DNA of 64,000 nucleotides from Rhizobacter koreensis (GTDB lineage Bacteria; Pseudomonadota; Gammaproteobacteria; Burkholderiales; Burkholderiaceae_C), in NCBI RefSeq assembly GCF_013366375.1, contig NZ_JABWMJ010000016.1, positions 1 to 64,000 on the forward strand. The letters run 5' to 3'. Made by a program: the position numbers and the translations under genes. The notes under the pieces are model-generated. The model searched no databases and had not been told where the DNA came from. It saw only the letters and a program-made list of their open reading frames with translations. Positions 16,409 through 24,960 of the stretch are shown here, one piece after another. The first letter of the stretch is position 1. Each line of letters starts with the position of its first letter.

Positions 16409-17584
16409 ATGGTCAAGGGGCCTCTGGGCGGCATGAAGGTGGTGGAGTTCGCGGGCATCGGCCCCGGGCCCATGTGCGGCATGTTGCTCGCTGACCTCGG
16501 CGCCGAAGTGCTGCGCCTGGATAGGCTGGTGGCCAGCGGGCTCGGGGTTGAGCGACCACCGCATCTCGATCTGCTCAACCGGGGCAAGCGCACCGTGTCG
16601 GTGGATCTCAAGTCCGCCGAGGGCGTGGCCTTCGCGCGCCGCGTCGTGGCCGCCAGCGACGCGCTGATCGAGGGCTTCCGGCCGGGCACGATGGAGCGCC
16701 TTGGACTGGGCCCCGAGGTTTGCCTGGCCGAGCACCCGAAGCTCGTCTACGGCCGCGTCACCGGCTTCGGCCAGAAGGGGCCGCTTGCACAGGCGGCCGG
16801 GCATGACCTGAACTACATCGCCCTGTCCGGCGCGCTGCATGCCATCGGCCGCGAGGGCGTGGCACCGACGCCGCCGCTGAACCTGGTGGGCGACTTCGGC
16901 GGTGGCGGGCTGATGCTGGCCTTCGGCATGCTGGCGGCGCTTTGGCGCGTGCAGCGCGGTCGTCCGGGGCAGGTGGTCGATGCGGCGATGGTCGATGGCG
17001 CGGCGGCGCTGCTGACCTCGATGTTCGGACTTTTCGGCGCCGGCGCGCACCTTGGCGAGCGTGGCACCAACCTGCTCGACTCGGGCGCTCCGCACTACGA
17101 GGTCTACCGCTGCGCCGACGGCGAGTACGTCAGCATCGCGCCGATCGAGCGCAAGTTCCGCGTCCTGCTGCTCGAGCGCCTGGGCCTTGCACCCGACGCG
17201 ATCGACTTCGACGATCCCTCGCGCTGGCGCGAGTACAAGGCCAGGTTGGCCGCCATTTTCGCCACGCGCACCCGCGCGCAGTGGTGCGTGCTGCTCGAGG
17301 GCAGCGACGCCTGCTTCGCGCCGGTGCTCTCGCCGCGGGAGGCGCATCTGCATCCGCACAACCGAGAGCGCGAGACCTTCGTCGAGATCGCCGGCGTGCG
17401 GCAACCGGCGCCGGCGCCGCGCTTCGAGGGTACGCCCGCAGCTTTGCCGCGGCCGCCTCACAGCGACGATGCCGCCGCCTTCGTGCAGCTTCGCCGCTGG
17501 GGCATCGACCAAGAGGAGATCGACGCGCTGTGCGCCAGCGGCCGGCTGCGTGCAGGCGCACCGCCCCGGTCGAAGGGGGGGTGA
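16409..17584 (+). CDS. alpha-methylacyl-CoA racemase (CaiB/BaiF superfamily)
   Basis: A 391-residue class III CoA-transferase fold. The catalytic pair of the racemase subgroup is recognisable: AGHDLNYIALSG with His132, and LNLVGDFGGGG with Asp162. The 30-residue spacing matches His126/Asp156 of the mycobacterial enzyme MCR. It epimerises C2 of 2-methylacyl-CoA esters so that the (S)-specific dehydrogenases can act, a step needed for isoprenoid and steroid side chains. ATG 16409 (MVKGPLGGMKVVEF) is chosen because the frame upstream is not family-like. Confidence 0.88.
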   Translation: MVKGPLGGMKVVEFAGIGPGPMCGMLLADLGAEVLRLDRLVASGLGVERPPHLDLLNRGKRTVSVDLKSAEGVAFARRVVAASDALIEGFRPGTMERLGLGPEVCLAEHPKLVYGRVTGFGQKGPLAQAAGHDLNYIALSGALHAIGREGVAPTPPLNLVGDFGGGGLMLAFGMLAALWRVQRGRPGQVVDAAMVDGAAALLTSMFGLFGAGAHLGERGTNLLDSGAPHYEVYRCADGEYVSIAPIERKFRVLLLERLGLAPDAIDFDDPSRWREYKARLAAIFATRTRAQWCVLLEGSDACFAPVLSPREAHLHPHNRERETFVEIAGVRQPAPAPRFEGTPAALPRPPHSDDAAAFVQLRRWGIDQEEIDALCASGRLRAGAPPRSKGG

Positions 17585-17645
17585 CGTCCAACACAGAGCC
17601 GCCGTGGCGGCGATGGGGGCGAGCTCCTCGAGAGCGGCCCCACCA

Positions 17646-17664
17646 GCTGCCCCGAACGGGCAGC
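17646..17664. terminator. possible hairpin between convergent genes
   Basis: A 7-bp GC-rich stem (GCTGCCC / GGGCAGC) with a 5-base loop lies between the racemase and the leftward CoA-transferase. There is no T-run, so intrinsic termination is uncertain. Confidence 0.35.
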
Positions 17665-17669
17665 CGACT

Positions 17670-18917
17670 TCAGGGTTTCAGGTCGGGGTTGGCCGCAGCT
17701 TCGCATGCCGCCCCGGCCTCAAGCAGCCGCGCGATCTCTTCGGCCGAGCAGCCGGTTTCGGCCAGCACCTCGCGCGTGTTCTCTCCCAGGAGCGGGGCAT
17801 GACGGCGCACCCCTGGAGGCGTACCGGACCACGACCCCGGCACGTTCATCTGCCGGATGCGACCTTCGGTCGGGTGCTCGATCCATTCGAACATCCCCAC
17901 GTCGGCCAGATGGGGGTCATCCATCAGGCTGTCGGGCGTGTGCATCGGCGCCACCGGGATGTCGGCGCGGGCAAGCGCTTCCATCCACTCGGCGGTCGTG
18001 CGCGTCGCGATCACCTCGGCCACGAAGGCATACAGCGCATCGACGTTGCGCGTGCGGTCGGACATGGCCAGGAAGCGCGGATCCTCGAGCATGTCGCGAC
18101 GGCCGAGCATCTCGCAGAAACTCTTCCAGTGACGGTCTATGTAGATCAGCACGCACACGTAGCCATCCTGGGTCCGCAGCGGTCGGCGGTCCTTGGACAG
18201 CAGCCGAACATAGCCGGCGTCGGCCAGCGGCGGGTCGAAGGTCTTGCCGAACATGTGGTCGGAGAGCACGAACTGCGTCATGGTCTCGAACATCGGCACT
18301 TCGATGGCCTGCCCGCGGCCGGTCTTCTCGCGCGCGTAGAGTGCGGCGATCACGCTGTAGACGGCGGTCAGGCCGGTCGTGCGGTCGCACAGGTTGGTGG
18401 GCAGGTAGCGCGGTTCGCCGGTGATGCGGCCCACCAGCGCAGGCAGCGCCACCGAGCCCTGGATCAGGTCGTCGAGCGCCGGCTTGCCGGCATAGCGGCC
18501 AGCCTCGCCGAAGCCATAGCAGCCGCAGTAGACGATGCGCGGGTTCACCTTGGCGACGTCGTCGTAGCTCAGACCTAGGCGTGCCATCGAGGCGGGCCGC
18601 AGGTTGAACAGCAGCACGTCGGCACCTTCGATCAGCCGCTGCAGTGCGGCCAGCGCTTCCGGCTTGCGGAGATCCAGCGCGATGCTGCGCTTATTGCGGT
18701 TGAGCGCCAGGTACATCGGACCCATGCCCTTGCTGCGACTCGGCCCGATGTAGCGCACCGTGTCGCCCTCGGGCGACTCGACCTTGATTACGTCGGCGCC
18801 GAAGTCAGCCAGAATCTGCGATGCGAAGGGCCCCATCACGACGCTGGTGAGATCGACGATGCGCACGCCGGTCAGCGGACCGACGGGTTGTGGCGAGGAT
18901 GCGTCTTGATGCGTCAT
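17670..18917 (-). CDS. CaiB/BaiF family CoA-transferase
   Basis: A 415-residue class III CoA-transferase: GVRIVDLTSVVMGPFASQILADFGADVIKVE at the N terminus, NRNKRSIALDL, and the catalytic Asp in PALDDLIQG (about residue 149). It would move CoA between acyl groups, activating an acid at the expense of another CoA ester. It is closely similar to the protein at 52275-53483 (shared YGFG, FDPPL, RRP(L/F)RTQDGY, LEDPRF segments). The start overlaps the stop of the SDR gene at 18914 (ATGA); it is the last gene of the TetR-led operon. Confidence 0.9.
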   Translation of the reverse strand: MTHQDASSPQPVGPLTGVRIVDLTSVVMGPFASQILADFGADVIKVESPEGDTVRYIGPSRSKGMGPMYLALNRNKRSIALDLRKPEALAALQRLIEGADVLLFNLRPASMARLGLSYDDVAKVNPRIVYCGCYGFGEAGRYAGKPALDDLIQGSVALPALVGRITGEPRYLPTNLCDRTTGLTAVYSVIAALYAREKTGRGQAIEVPMFETMTQFVLSDHMFGKTFDPPLADAGYVRLLSKDRRPLRTQDGYVCVLIYIDRHWKSFCEMLGRRDMLEDPRFLAMSDRTRNVDALYAFVAEVIATRTTAEWMEALARADIPVAPMHTPDSLMDDPHLADVGMFEWIEHPTEGRIRQMNVPGSWSGTPPGVRRHAPLLGENTREVLAETGCSAEEIARLLEAGAACEAAANPDLKP

Positions 18918-19804
18918 GAAGCGGACGGGCCTGGCGGCCGGAAGTAGTCGGGCATGCCGGCGGGCCAGAAGTCGCCCCACAGCACCATGCCGCCGTCGAT
19001 GTTGATCGTCTCGCCGGTGATGTACTTGCCCGACGGCGCGGTCAGGTAGACCACGGCTTCGGCGACGTCTTGCACGTCGCCGGCGCGCAGCATCGGGTTG
19101 GTGCGGAACAGCCCGCCGACGTGCTCTTCCTTGTAGTTGTTGAAGCCGTTGCTCTCGATCGCGCCGGCGCCGATGCAGTTGACGCGGATGTCGTGCTCGG
19201 CCCACTCGACCGCCAGCGTCTTGGACAGCGCGATCACGCCGGCCCGCGAGGCCGCGGTGTGCGCCATGCCGGGGAGGCCGCGGTCCACCGCTGCCGCAAT
19301 GGTGACGACGTTGCCGCCGCGCTTGCCGTCGTGCACCCAGCGCTTGGCGGCGGCCTGCATCATGAACCAGGTGCCGTTGAGGTTGGTGTCGATGACCGCG
19401 TTCCAGCCCTTCTCGGTGAAGTCCATCGCGTGGGCCGCGAACTGGCCGCCGGCGTTGTTGACCAGCACGTCCAATCCGCCGAAGCGCTGCCACACGGCTT
19501 CGAAGAGTGCTTCGACCTGATCCGGATCGCGGATGCTCATCGGGAAGGCGAGAACCTCACGGCCGCCGCCGAGTGTGCGCAATTGTTCGGCGCAGCGCTC
19601 GAGCGCATCGGCCTTGCGGCCGCAGATGGCCAGCGTGGCACCGAGGCGGGCGTACAGGAAGGCGATGGCCTTGCCGATGCCGCTGCCGGCGCCGGACACG
19701 AGCACCACCTTGCCCGCGAAGAGGTCGCTGCGGTAGACCGTCGGCAGCTCGGCCAGGGCCTGGTCTCCCGGCCCGAAGCGCGGCTGATCCTCGGAAGTGC
19801 TCAT
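18914..19804 (-). CDS. SDR oxidoreductase, enoyl-CoA reductase (PECR/DECR)-like
   Basis: A 296-residue SDR with an N-terminal extension, cofactor motif SGAGSGIG, and NNAGGQF. The usual YxxxK active site is absent: the segment reads GMAHTAASRAGV, with Arg at the Lys position. This is the pattern of peroxisomal trans-2-enoyl-CoA reductase (HSGAARAGV) and related dienoyl-CoA reductases, and the ARNCGR-type N(M/L)NGTWFMMQAAAK segment also fits. It may therefore reduce an enoyl- or dienoyl-CoA rather than oxidise an alcohol. It is ATGA-coupled on both sides. Paralogues at 19801 and 38330. Confidence 0.82.
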   Translation of the reverse strand: MSTSEDQPRFGPGDQALAELPTVYRSDLFAGKVVLVSGAGSGIGKAIAFLYARLGATLAICGRKADALERCAEQLRTLGGGREVLAFPMSIRDPDQVEALFEAVWQRFGGLDVLVNNAGGQFAAHAMDFTEKGWNAVIDTNLNGTWFMMQAAAKRWVHDGKRGGNVVTIAAAVDRGLPGMAHTAASRAGVIALSKTLAVEWAEHDIRVNCIGAGAIESNGFNNYKEEHVGGLFRTNPMLRAGDVQDVAEAVVYLTAPSGKYITGETINIDGGMVLWGDFWPAGMPDYFRPPGPSAS

Positions 19805-20676
19805 GGCGTCTGCCCCGCGTTGAAATAGGCCGGCTTGGGGATGGTCCACAGCTCGCCCCAGAGGATGCCGCCGCCGTCGACGTTGAGCAGTTCGCCGTTG
19901 ACGAAGTCGCCGCTCGGTCCGGTGAGGTAGACCACCGCGTTGGCGATGTCCTGCACGTTGCCATGTCTCAGCATCGGGTTGCCGCGCGAGAACTTCGCCC
20001 GGGCCTCGGGCGCGTAGTGGGCGAAGCCGCTGCTTTCGATGACGCCGGGGGCCACGCAGTTGACGCGAATGCCGTAGGGCGCCCACTCTACCGCCACCGT
20101 CTTAGACAGGTAGGTGACCGCTGCACGCGCCGCGCAGCTGTGCGCCACGCCGGGAAAGCCGCGCTGGAAAGTCAGCACGATGTTGACGATGCTGCCGGGC
20201 TTGCCGGCATCGCGCCAGCGCTTGGCGGCCTCGTGCATCATGAACCAGGTGCCGTTCAGGTTGTTGTCGACCACCGCCTTCCAGCCCTTGGGACTGATGT
20301 CGAGCGCGGCCTTCGGAAACTGGCCACCGGCGTTGTTGACCTGCACGTCCACGCGGCCGAAGCGTTGGTAGGCGGCGTCGAACAGCTGCGCGACGGCCTC
20401 GCTGCGGCGGATGTCGGTGGGCTGCACCAGCACGTCGGGGCTGCCCAGGCGCCGAAGCCAGGCTTCGCATGCATCGAGCTTGGCGCGGTCGCGGCCGCAA
20501 ATGACGAGTCTCGCGCCTAACCGTGCATACAGGAAGGCGATGGCCTTGCCGATGCCACTGCCGGCGCCCGACACCATCACCACCTGGCCGTCGAACAGAC
20601 CGGGCTGGTAGACGAGCGGCAGCGCGGCCAGCGCGGCGTCGTCGAACCCGAACGAAACAGGCGTGTCTGCTGTCAT
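19801..20676 (-). CDS. SDR oxidoreductase, enoyl-CoA reductase (PECR/DECR)-like
   Basis: A 291-residue SDR that is a tandem paralogue of its downstream neighbour (VSGAGSGIGKAIAFLYARLGA shared almost exactly). NNAGGQFPKAAL and NNLNGTWFMMHEAAKRW are present; the active-site stretch is GVAHSCAARAAV, without Tyr-x-x-x-Lys. As for its paralogue, a 2-enoyl- or 2,4-dienoyl-CoA reductase role is the best guess. ETF-QO is encoded 10 bases upstream, and the stop overlaps the next start by four bases. Confidence 0.82.
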   Translation of the reverse strand: MTADTPVSFGFDDAALAALPLVYQPGLFDGQVVMVSGAGSGIGKAIAFLYARLGARLVICGRDRAKLDACEAWLRRLGSPDVLVQPTDIRRSEAVAQLFDAAYQRFGRVDVQVNNAGGQFPKAALDISPKGWKAVVDNNLNGTWFMMHEAAKRWRDAGKPGSIVNIVLTFQRGFPGVAHSCAARAAVTYLSKTVAVEWAPYGIRVNCVAPGVIESSGFAHYAPEARAKFSRGNPMLRHGNVQDIANAVVYLTGPSGDFVNGELLNVDGGGILWGELWTIPKPAYFNAGQTP

Positions 20677-20686
20677 GGTCTCGGTC

Positions 20687-22360
20687 TCACATGCCGGCGT
20701 AGACCGGGCCGCCGCCGCCCTCGGGAGTCACCCAGACAATGTTCTGTGTCGGGTCCTTGATGTCGCAGGTCTTGCAGTGCACGCAGTTCTGCGCATTGAT
20801 CTGCAGCCGCGGCTGTTCGGCTTCGCCCTCGACGAACTCGTAAACGCCGGCCGGGCAATAGCGAGCTTCGGGTCCTGCGAAACGCGTCAGGTTGACGTCC
20901 ACGGGCACTGACGCGTCCTTCAGCGTCAGGTGTGCGGGCTGGTTCTCTTCGTGATTGGTGTTGCTCAGGAACACCGAACCCAGACGGTCGAAGCTGATCA
21001 CGCCGTCGGGCTTGGGGTAGGCAATCGGAGCGGCCTGATCGGCAGGCAGCAGCGCTTCGTGGTCGCGCCGGGTTGAGTGCAGGGTCCAAGGCGGACTCGC
21101 GACGCCGATCTTGGGCAGCAGCCACTGCTCCACGCCGGTCATCAACTGGCCCATGAGCTTGCCCTTCTTGAACCACAGCTTGAAGTTGCGCGACTGCTTC
21201 AGTTCGTTGTGCAGCCAGCTGGCCGTGAAGGCTTCGGGGTAGGCCGTCAGCTCGTCACGCAGGCGCCCTGCGGCGAGCGCCGGGGCCAGGGCCTCGGCAC
21301 ACAGCATGCCGCTCTTGATGGCGGCATGGCTGCCCTTGATGCGCGCCGCATTGAGGTAGCCGGCATCGCATCCGACCAGCGCACCGCCCGGGAACACCGT
21401 CTTGGGCAGCGCTTGCGGGGTGCCGTTGTTGATGGCCCGCGCGCCGTAGCCCAGGCGTTTGCCGCCCTCGATGTGCGCACGGACCGCCGGGTGGGTCTTC
21501 CAGCGCTGCATCTCCTCGAACGGGCTCATGTGCGGGTTGCGGTAGTCGAGCCCGATCACGAAGCCCAGCGTCACCTTGCGGTCCGACAGGTGGTAGAGGA
21601 AGCCGCCGCCGAAGGTGTCGTCGGTCATCGGCCAGCCGGCGGTGTGCACCACCCGGCCGGGCTGGGCGCGCTGCGGATCGACTTCCCACAGCTCCTTGAT
21701 GCCGATCGCGAAGGTCTGCGGATCTCGGCCCTCGTCGAGGCGATAGCGGGCAATCAGCTGCTTGCCGAGATGGCCACGTGCACCCTCGGCAAAGACCGTG
21801 TACTTGCCGAGCAGTTCCATGCCGAGTTGGAACGCATCGCCGGGTTCTCCGTTCTTGCACATGCCCATGTTGCCGGTGGCGACCCCGCGCACCGCACCCT
21901 GCTCGTCGTACAGCACCGCGCCGGCGGCGAACCCGGGAAAGATCTCCACGCCCAGGCCTTCGGCCTGCTGCGCCAGCCACCGCACCACGTTGCCCAGCGA
22001 GACGACGTAGCAGCCATGGTTGTGGAAATTGCGCGGCACCAGCCAGTCGGGCGTGCGCCGGCTGCCCGTGGGCGACAGGAAGAGAACGTCGTCACCCGTC
22101 ACGGGCTGCAGCAGCGGCGCGCCGCGTTCCTTCCAGTCGGGCAGCAGTTCGGTGATGGCGCGCGGGTCCATCACCGCGCCGGAGAGGATGTGGGCCCCCG
22201 GTTCCGAGCCCTTCTCGATGACCACGACCGACGCCTGCGGATTCAGTTGCTTGAGCCGGATTGCCGTGGCCAGCCCGGCGGGGCCGGCGCCGACGATCAC
22301 GACGTCGTACTCCATGGCCTCGCGCGGGCCGTAGCGGTCGATGAGTTCCTGGTCGTTCAC
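20687..22360 (-). CDS. electron transfer flavoprotein-ubiquinone oxidoreductase
   Basis: A 557-residue ETF-QO, the membrane-associated enzyme that passes electrons from reduced ETF to the quinone pool. The FAD-binding GAGPAGLATAIRL is near the N terminus. Ubiquinone-region segments IKELWEVD and GGGFLYHLSDRKVTLGFVIGLDY follow, and a C-terminal ferredoxin domain carries the 4Fe-4S cysteines (NCVHCKTCDIKDPTQNI plus CPAGVYEF upstream). Full length for the family. It sits in the TetR-led operon although no ETF subunits are encoded in the window, so it probably raises the capacity for the many dehydrogenases encoded nearby. Confidence 0.96.
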   Translation of the reverse strand: MNDQELIDRYGPREAMEYDVVIVGAGPAGLATAIRLKQLNPQASVVVIEKGSEPGAHILSGAVMDPRAITELLPDWKERGAPLLQPVTGDDVLFLSPTGSRRTPDWLVPRNFHNHGCYVVSLGNVVRWLAQQAEGLGVEIFPGFAAGAVLYDEQGAVRGVATGNMGMCKNGEPGDAFQLGMELLGKYTVFAEGARGHLGKQLIARYRLDEGRDPQTFAIGIKELWEVDPQRAQPGRVVHTAGWPMTDDTFGGGFLYHLSDRKVTLGFVIGLDYRNPHMSPFEEMQRWKTHPAVRAHIEGGKRLGYGARAINNGTPQALPKTVFPGGALVGCDAGYLNAARIKGSHAAIKSGMLCAEALAPALAAGRLRDELTAYPEAFTASWLHNELKQSRNFKLWFKKGKLMGQLMTGVEQWLLPKIGVASPPWTLHSTRRDHEALLPADQAAPIAYPKPDGVISFDRLGSVFLSNTNHEENQPAHLTLKDASVPVDVNLTRFAGPEARYCPAGVYEFVEGEAEQPRLQINAQNCVHCKTCDIKDPTQNIVWVTPEGGGGPVYAGM

Positions 22361-22407
22361 GGGTATTGCCCGCGCACGCCGACGCGTACGCGCTTTCGGT
22401 CAGTTGT

Positions 22408-22914
22408 TCAGTGATGGGATTGGGGGACCGGCGGCGCGCGGTCCGGTGCCATGCCGCGCCGGTAGACCAGCAGCGTGCGCCTGAAAGTGCACACAACCAC
22501 TCCGTCCTGGTTGAAGCCTTCCGTGGCGACGGTCACCACGCCGAGGCTCGGCCGCGACTTCGACTCGCGCGTTTCGAGCACCGTCGAGCGTGAGTAAATC
22601 GTGTCACCCTCGAACACCGGGTTCGGCAATCGCACCTCGTCCCAGCCGAGGTTGGCGAAGACGTTGTACGAGACGTCGATAACCGATTGGCCCGTCACCA
22701 GCGCCAGCGTGAAACAGGAGTTCACCAATGGCTTGCCGAACTCGGTCTTGGCGGCGTAGTGCCCGTCGAAGTGCACCGCCGCGACGTTCTGCGTCAGCAG
22801 CGTGAACCAGATGTTGTCGTGCTGGGTGACGGTACGACCCAGCGGGTGACGGTACTCGTCGCCGACCTCGAAGTCTTCGAAGAAGCGCCCCTCCCAACCC
22901 GTCTTCACGCTCAC
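22408..22914 (-). CDS. MaoC-like dehydratase/hydratase
   Basis: A 168-residue hotdog protein of the type seen in mesaconyl-CoA/beta-methylmalyl-CoA hydratases: FFEDFEVGDEYRHPLGRTVTQHDNIWFTLLTQN, then HFD, GKPLVNSCFTLALVTG and DTIYSRSTVLETRESKSRP. It should hydrate a branched 2-enoyl-CoA. Translation appears to start at GTG 22914, 6 bases after the TetR stop, with a CAAGG-type ribosome binding site. Confidence 0.85.
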   Translation of the reverse strand: MSVKTGWEGRFFEDFEVGDEYRHPLGRTVTQHDNIWFTLLTQNVAAVHFDGHYAAKTEFGKPLVNSCFTLALVTGQSVIDVSYNVFANLGWDEVRLPNPVFEGDTIYSRSTVLETRESKSRPSLGVVTVATEGFNQDGVVVCTFRRTLLVYRRGMAPDRAPPVPQSHH

Positions 22915-22920
22915 CTTGGC

Positions 22921-23544
22921 CTACTCTCTCACGAAGGTGCCGTCGAACACGATCGTGGTGATCTGCTTGACGAAGTCGTCGAAAGAACCCTTCTGCGGGT
23001 TGTACCACTCGACAGTCCAGTTCAGCGCGCCGATCACGAACAAGCGCGCGACGGTGGCGCCGATGTCGCGCCGCAACTCGCCGCGCCGAGTGGCTTCGTC
23101 GAGCAGCGCATCCCAGTAGTCGGCGTACTCGCGTCGCACCTTGCGGTGGCGGTTCTTCGCCGCCGGCGGAATTTGGCCGTAGATGCGGATGTTGGCGGAC
23201 GTGAAGTCGCCATGGTGCAGCAGACCCCAGAGATGCCCCTCGATCGCCGCGGCGACCTTCATGCGCGCCGTCGCGTCCTTTGGCAGCGACTCCACCCGCT
23301 GGCGAACTGCATCGGCGACGGCTTGTATGCCCTTGTCCAACACCTCGCCGAGGATCTGCTCCTTGGATTCGAAGTGGTAGTAGATGCTGCCGGCTTTGAT
23401 GCCGGCAGCATCAGCCACCTCGCGCAGCGTTGTCGCCGCGTAGCCATGATGGCGGAACAACCGCGCGGCTTCGAGGAGTATCCGTTCGCGCGTGGCGGTG
23501 TCCGCCTCGGTGCGAACGCTGGCCTCACGAGTCTTGGTGGTCAT
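22921..23544 (-). CDS. TetR-family transcriptional regulator
   Basis: A 207-residue TetR repressor: helix-turn-helix about 38-57 (TLREVADAAGIKAGSIYYHF) and a ligand-binding C-terminal domain of the acyl-CoA-responsive kind (HRKVRREYADYWDALL). It heads the leftward operon with MaoC, ETF-QO, SDRs and CoA-transferase, and is divergent from the dehydrogenase/carboxylase operon at 23794. The palindrome CTAAC-GTAT-GTTTG lies in the shared 250-base promoter region. It is the only regulator in the window and the natural candidate for binding all eight copies, with an acyl-CoA intermediate as inducer (inference). Known TetR regulators of fatty and branched acid use include PsrA, FadP and LiuQ. Confidence 0.9.
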   Translation of the reverse strand: MTTKTREASVRTEADTATRERILLEAARLFRHHGYAATTLREVADAAGIKAGSIYYHFESKEQILGEVLDKGIQAVADAVRQRVESLPKDATARMKVAAAIEGHLWGLLHHGDFTSANIRIYGQIPPAAKNRHRKVRREYADYWDALLDEATRRGELRRDIGATVARLFVIGALNWTVEWYNPQKGSFDDFVKQITTIVFDGTFVRE

Positions 23545-23629
23545 GTTCGAGGGCCCGAAGGATTGGAGACGATCGCTGGATTCTACTTTCCCGAGTCCCA
23601 GTTAGCCGGTCAGTGCTGGGTAAAGCTAA

Positions 23630-23643
23630 CTAACGTATGTTTG
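23630..23643. promoter_or_regulatory. candidate TetR operator, CTAAC-N4-GTTTG
   Basis: CTAAC GTAT GTTTG lies between the divergent TetR (23544) and dehydrogenase (23794) genes. A second CTAAC half-site directly precedes it, and TTGACA overlaps its right half (23641-23646), a possible -35 element that bound repressor would cover. This arrangement fits autoregulation. Confidence 0.65.
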
Positions 23644-23793
23644 ACATGCTATCATATCGAACCGAGTCTGCCAATGAGGCCGACAGGGATCGACGGGTTC
23701 CAGGCGTGGCGGTGTCATCGCAGCGTGGAGCGCCCGTAGCGATCCGATGGGCCATCACCGGCCAGACGGAACCAGCCTTCAGGAGTGCTACAG

Positions 23794-24960
23794 ATGCTGC
23801 TTAACGAGGACCAGATCGCGCTGCGCGACGTTGCACGTCGCTTTGCCCGCGAGAAGCTCAAGCCCCGCTACCAGGCGCGCGAGGCCGAACCCGGATTCGA
23901 TCGCGCCCTCATGAAGGAGATCGGCGCACTCGGTCTGATCGGTGTCGACCTTCCGGAGGAGTACGGCGGTCTCGGGCTGAGCGGCGTCACCTCAGGGATC
24001 ATCACCGAGGAGATGGCCTACGGCGACTTCAACATCAGCTATCTGCAGCTGCTGGGGTCGCTGATGGGTGCCATCGTCCACCGCAATGCAAACCCCGAGC
24101 TGGCGCGCCACTGGAACACCCGGCTCGTCGCCGGCGAGGCCATCATCGGCCTCGGCCTGACCGAGCCGCGTGGCGGCTCAGACGCGGCCAATCTGCAGCT
24201 CAAGGCGCGGCGCGAGGGCCAGCACTTCGTGCTCTCCGGCGAAAAGACCTCGATCACCTTCTCCGACCAGTGCGATGCGATGATCCTGTTCGCCCGCACC
24301 GGCGCCGCCGACGTAGGCGCACGCGGCATCAGTGCCTTCCTGGTGCCGATGGACCTGCCCGGCATCCAGCGCACGCGCTTCAACGATCTGGGCAGCAAGA
24401 TCATCGGCCGCGGCTCGGTGTTCTTCGACGAGGTGCGCGTGCCGGCCGAGAACATGATGGGCCCAGAGGGCAAGGGCTTCACGCAGGTGATGCAGGGCTT
24501 CGACTTCAGCCGCATCCTGATCGCGCTGCAGTGCCTTGGCGCGGCGCAGGCATCGATCGACGAGACCTGGGAGTACGTCAAAGAGCGCCAGGCCATGGGT
24601 GCGCCGCTGGTGCAGTACCAGGGCGTGTCGTTCCCCATCGTCGAGTTCGAGACCCTGATCGCGGCGTGTCGCCAGCTGAGCTATCACGCACTGGCGCTGC
24701 GCGATGCCGGGCAGCCGCACACCGCGGAAGCGGCGATGGTCAAATGGATGGGGCCGAAGACGGCGTTCGACGCCATCCACCAGTGCATTCTGACCTTCGG
24801 ACACTACGGATGGAGCATGGACCTGCCGCACCAGCAGCGCCTGCGCGACGTGATGGGCCTGGAGATCGGCGACGGCACGGCGCAGGTGATGAAGCTCATC
24901 GTCGCGCGCGAGCGCGCTGGCCGCATGGCGGTGCAATATGCTGCGGAGAACAAGCGATGA
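23794..24960 (+). CDS. acyl-CoA dehydrogenase, possibly for alicyclic or branched acids
   Basis: A 388-residue dehydrogenase with LGLTEPRGGSDAANL and a normal FAD fold. The C-terminal loop reads LEIGDGTAQVM, placing Asp360 where medium-chain enzymes have the catalytic Glu, and the isovaleryl-type position is Ser239 (DFSRILIA). An Asp active site together with this loop recalls cyclohexanecarboxyl-CoA dehydrogenases; the likeness is suggestive only. ATG 23794 is chosen over GTG 23785 because AGGAG lies 8 bases before it. It is first in an operon with crotonase, carboxylase and lyase, and its stop overlaps the next start (ATGA). Confidence 0.88.
   Translation: MLLNEDQIALRDVARRFAREKLKPRYQAREAEPGFDRALMKEIGALGLIGVDLPEEYGGLGLSGVTSGIITEEMAYGDFNISYLQLLGSLMGAIVHRNANPELARHWNTRLVAGEAIIGLGLTEPRGGSDAANLQLKARREGQHFVLSGEKTSITFSDQCDAMILFARTGAADVGARGISAFLVPMDLPGIQRTRFNDLGSKIIGRGSVFFDEVRVPAENMMGPEGKGFTQVMQGFDFSRILIALQCLGAAQASIDETWEYVKERQAMGAPLVQYQGVSFPIVEFETLIAACRQLSYHALALRDAGQPHTAEAAMVKWMGPKTAFDAIHQCILTFGHYGWSMDLPHQQRLRDVMGLEIGDGTAQVMKLIVARERAGRMAVQYAAENKR

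Noticed and set aside
23639..23664. Sigma-70 promoter with -35 TTGACA at 23641
   Set aside because: The -35 is perfect but I see no acceptable -10 hexamer at 16-18 bases; the TTGAC may simply belong to the operator, since the site at 31674 shows it too.
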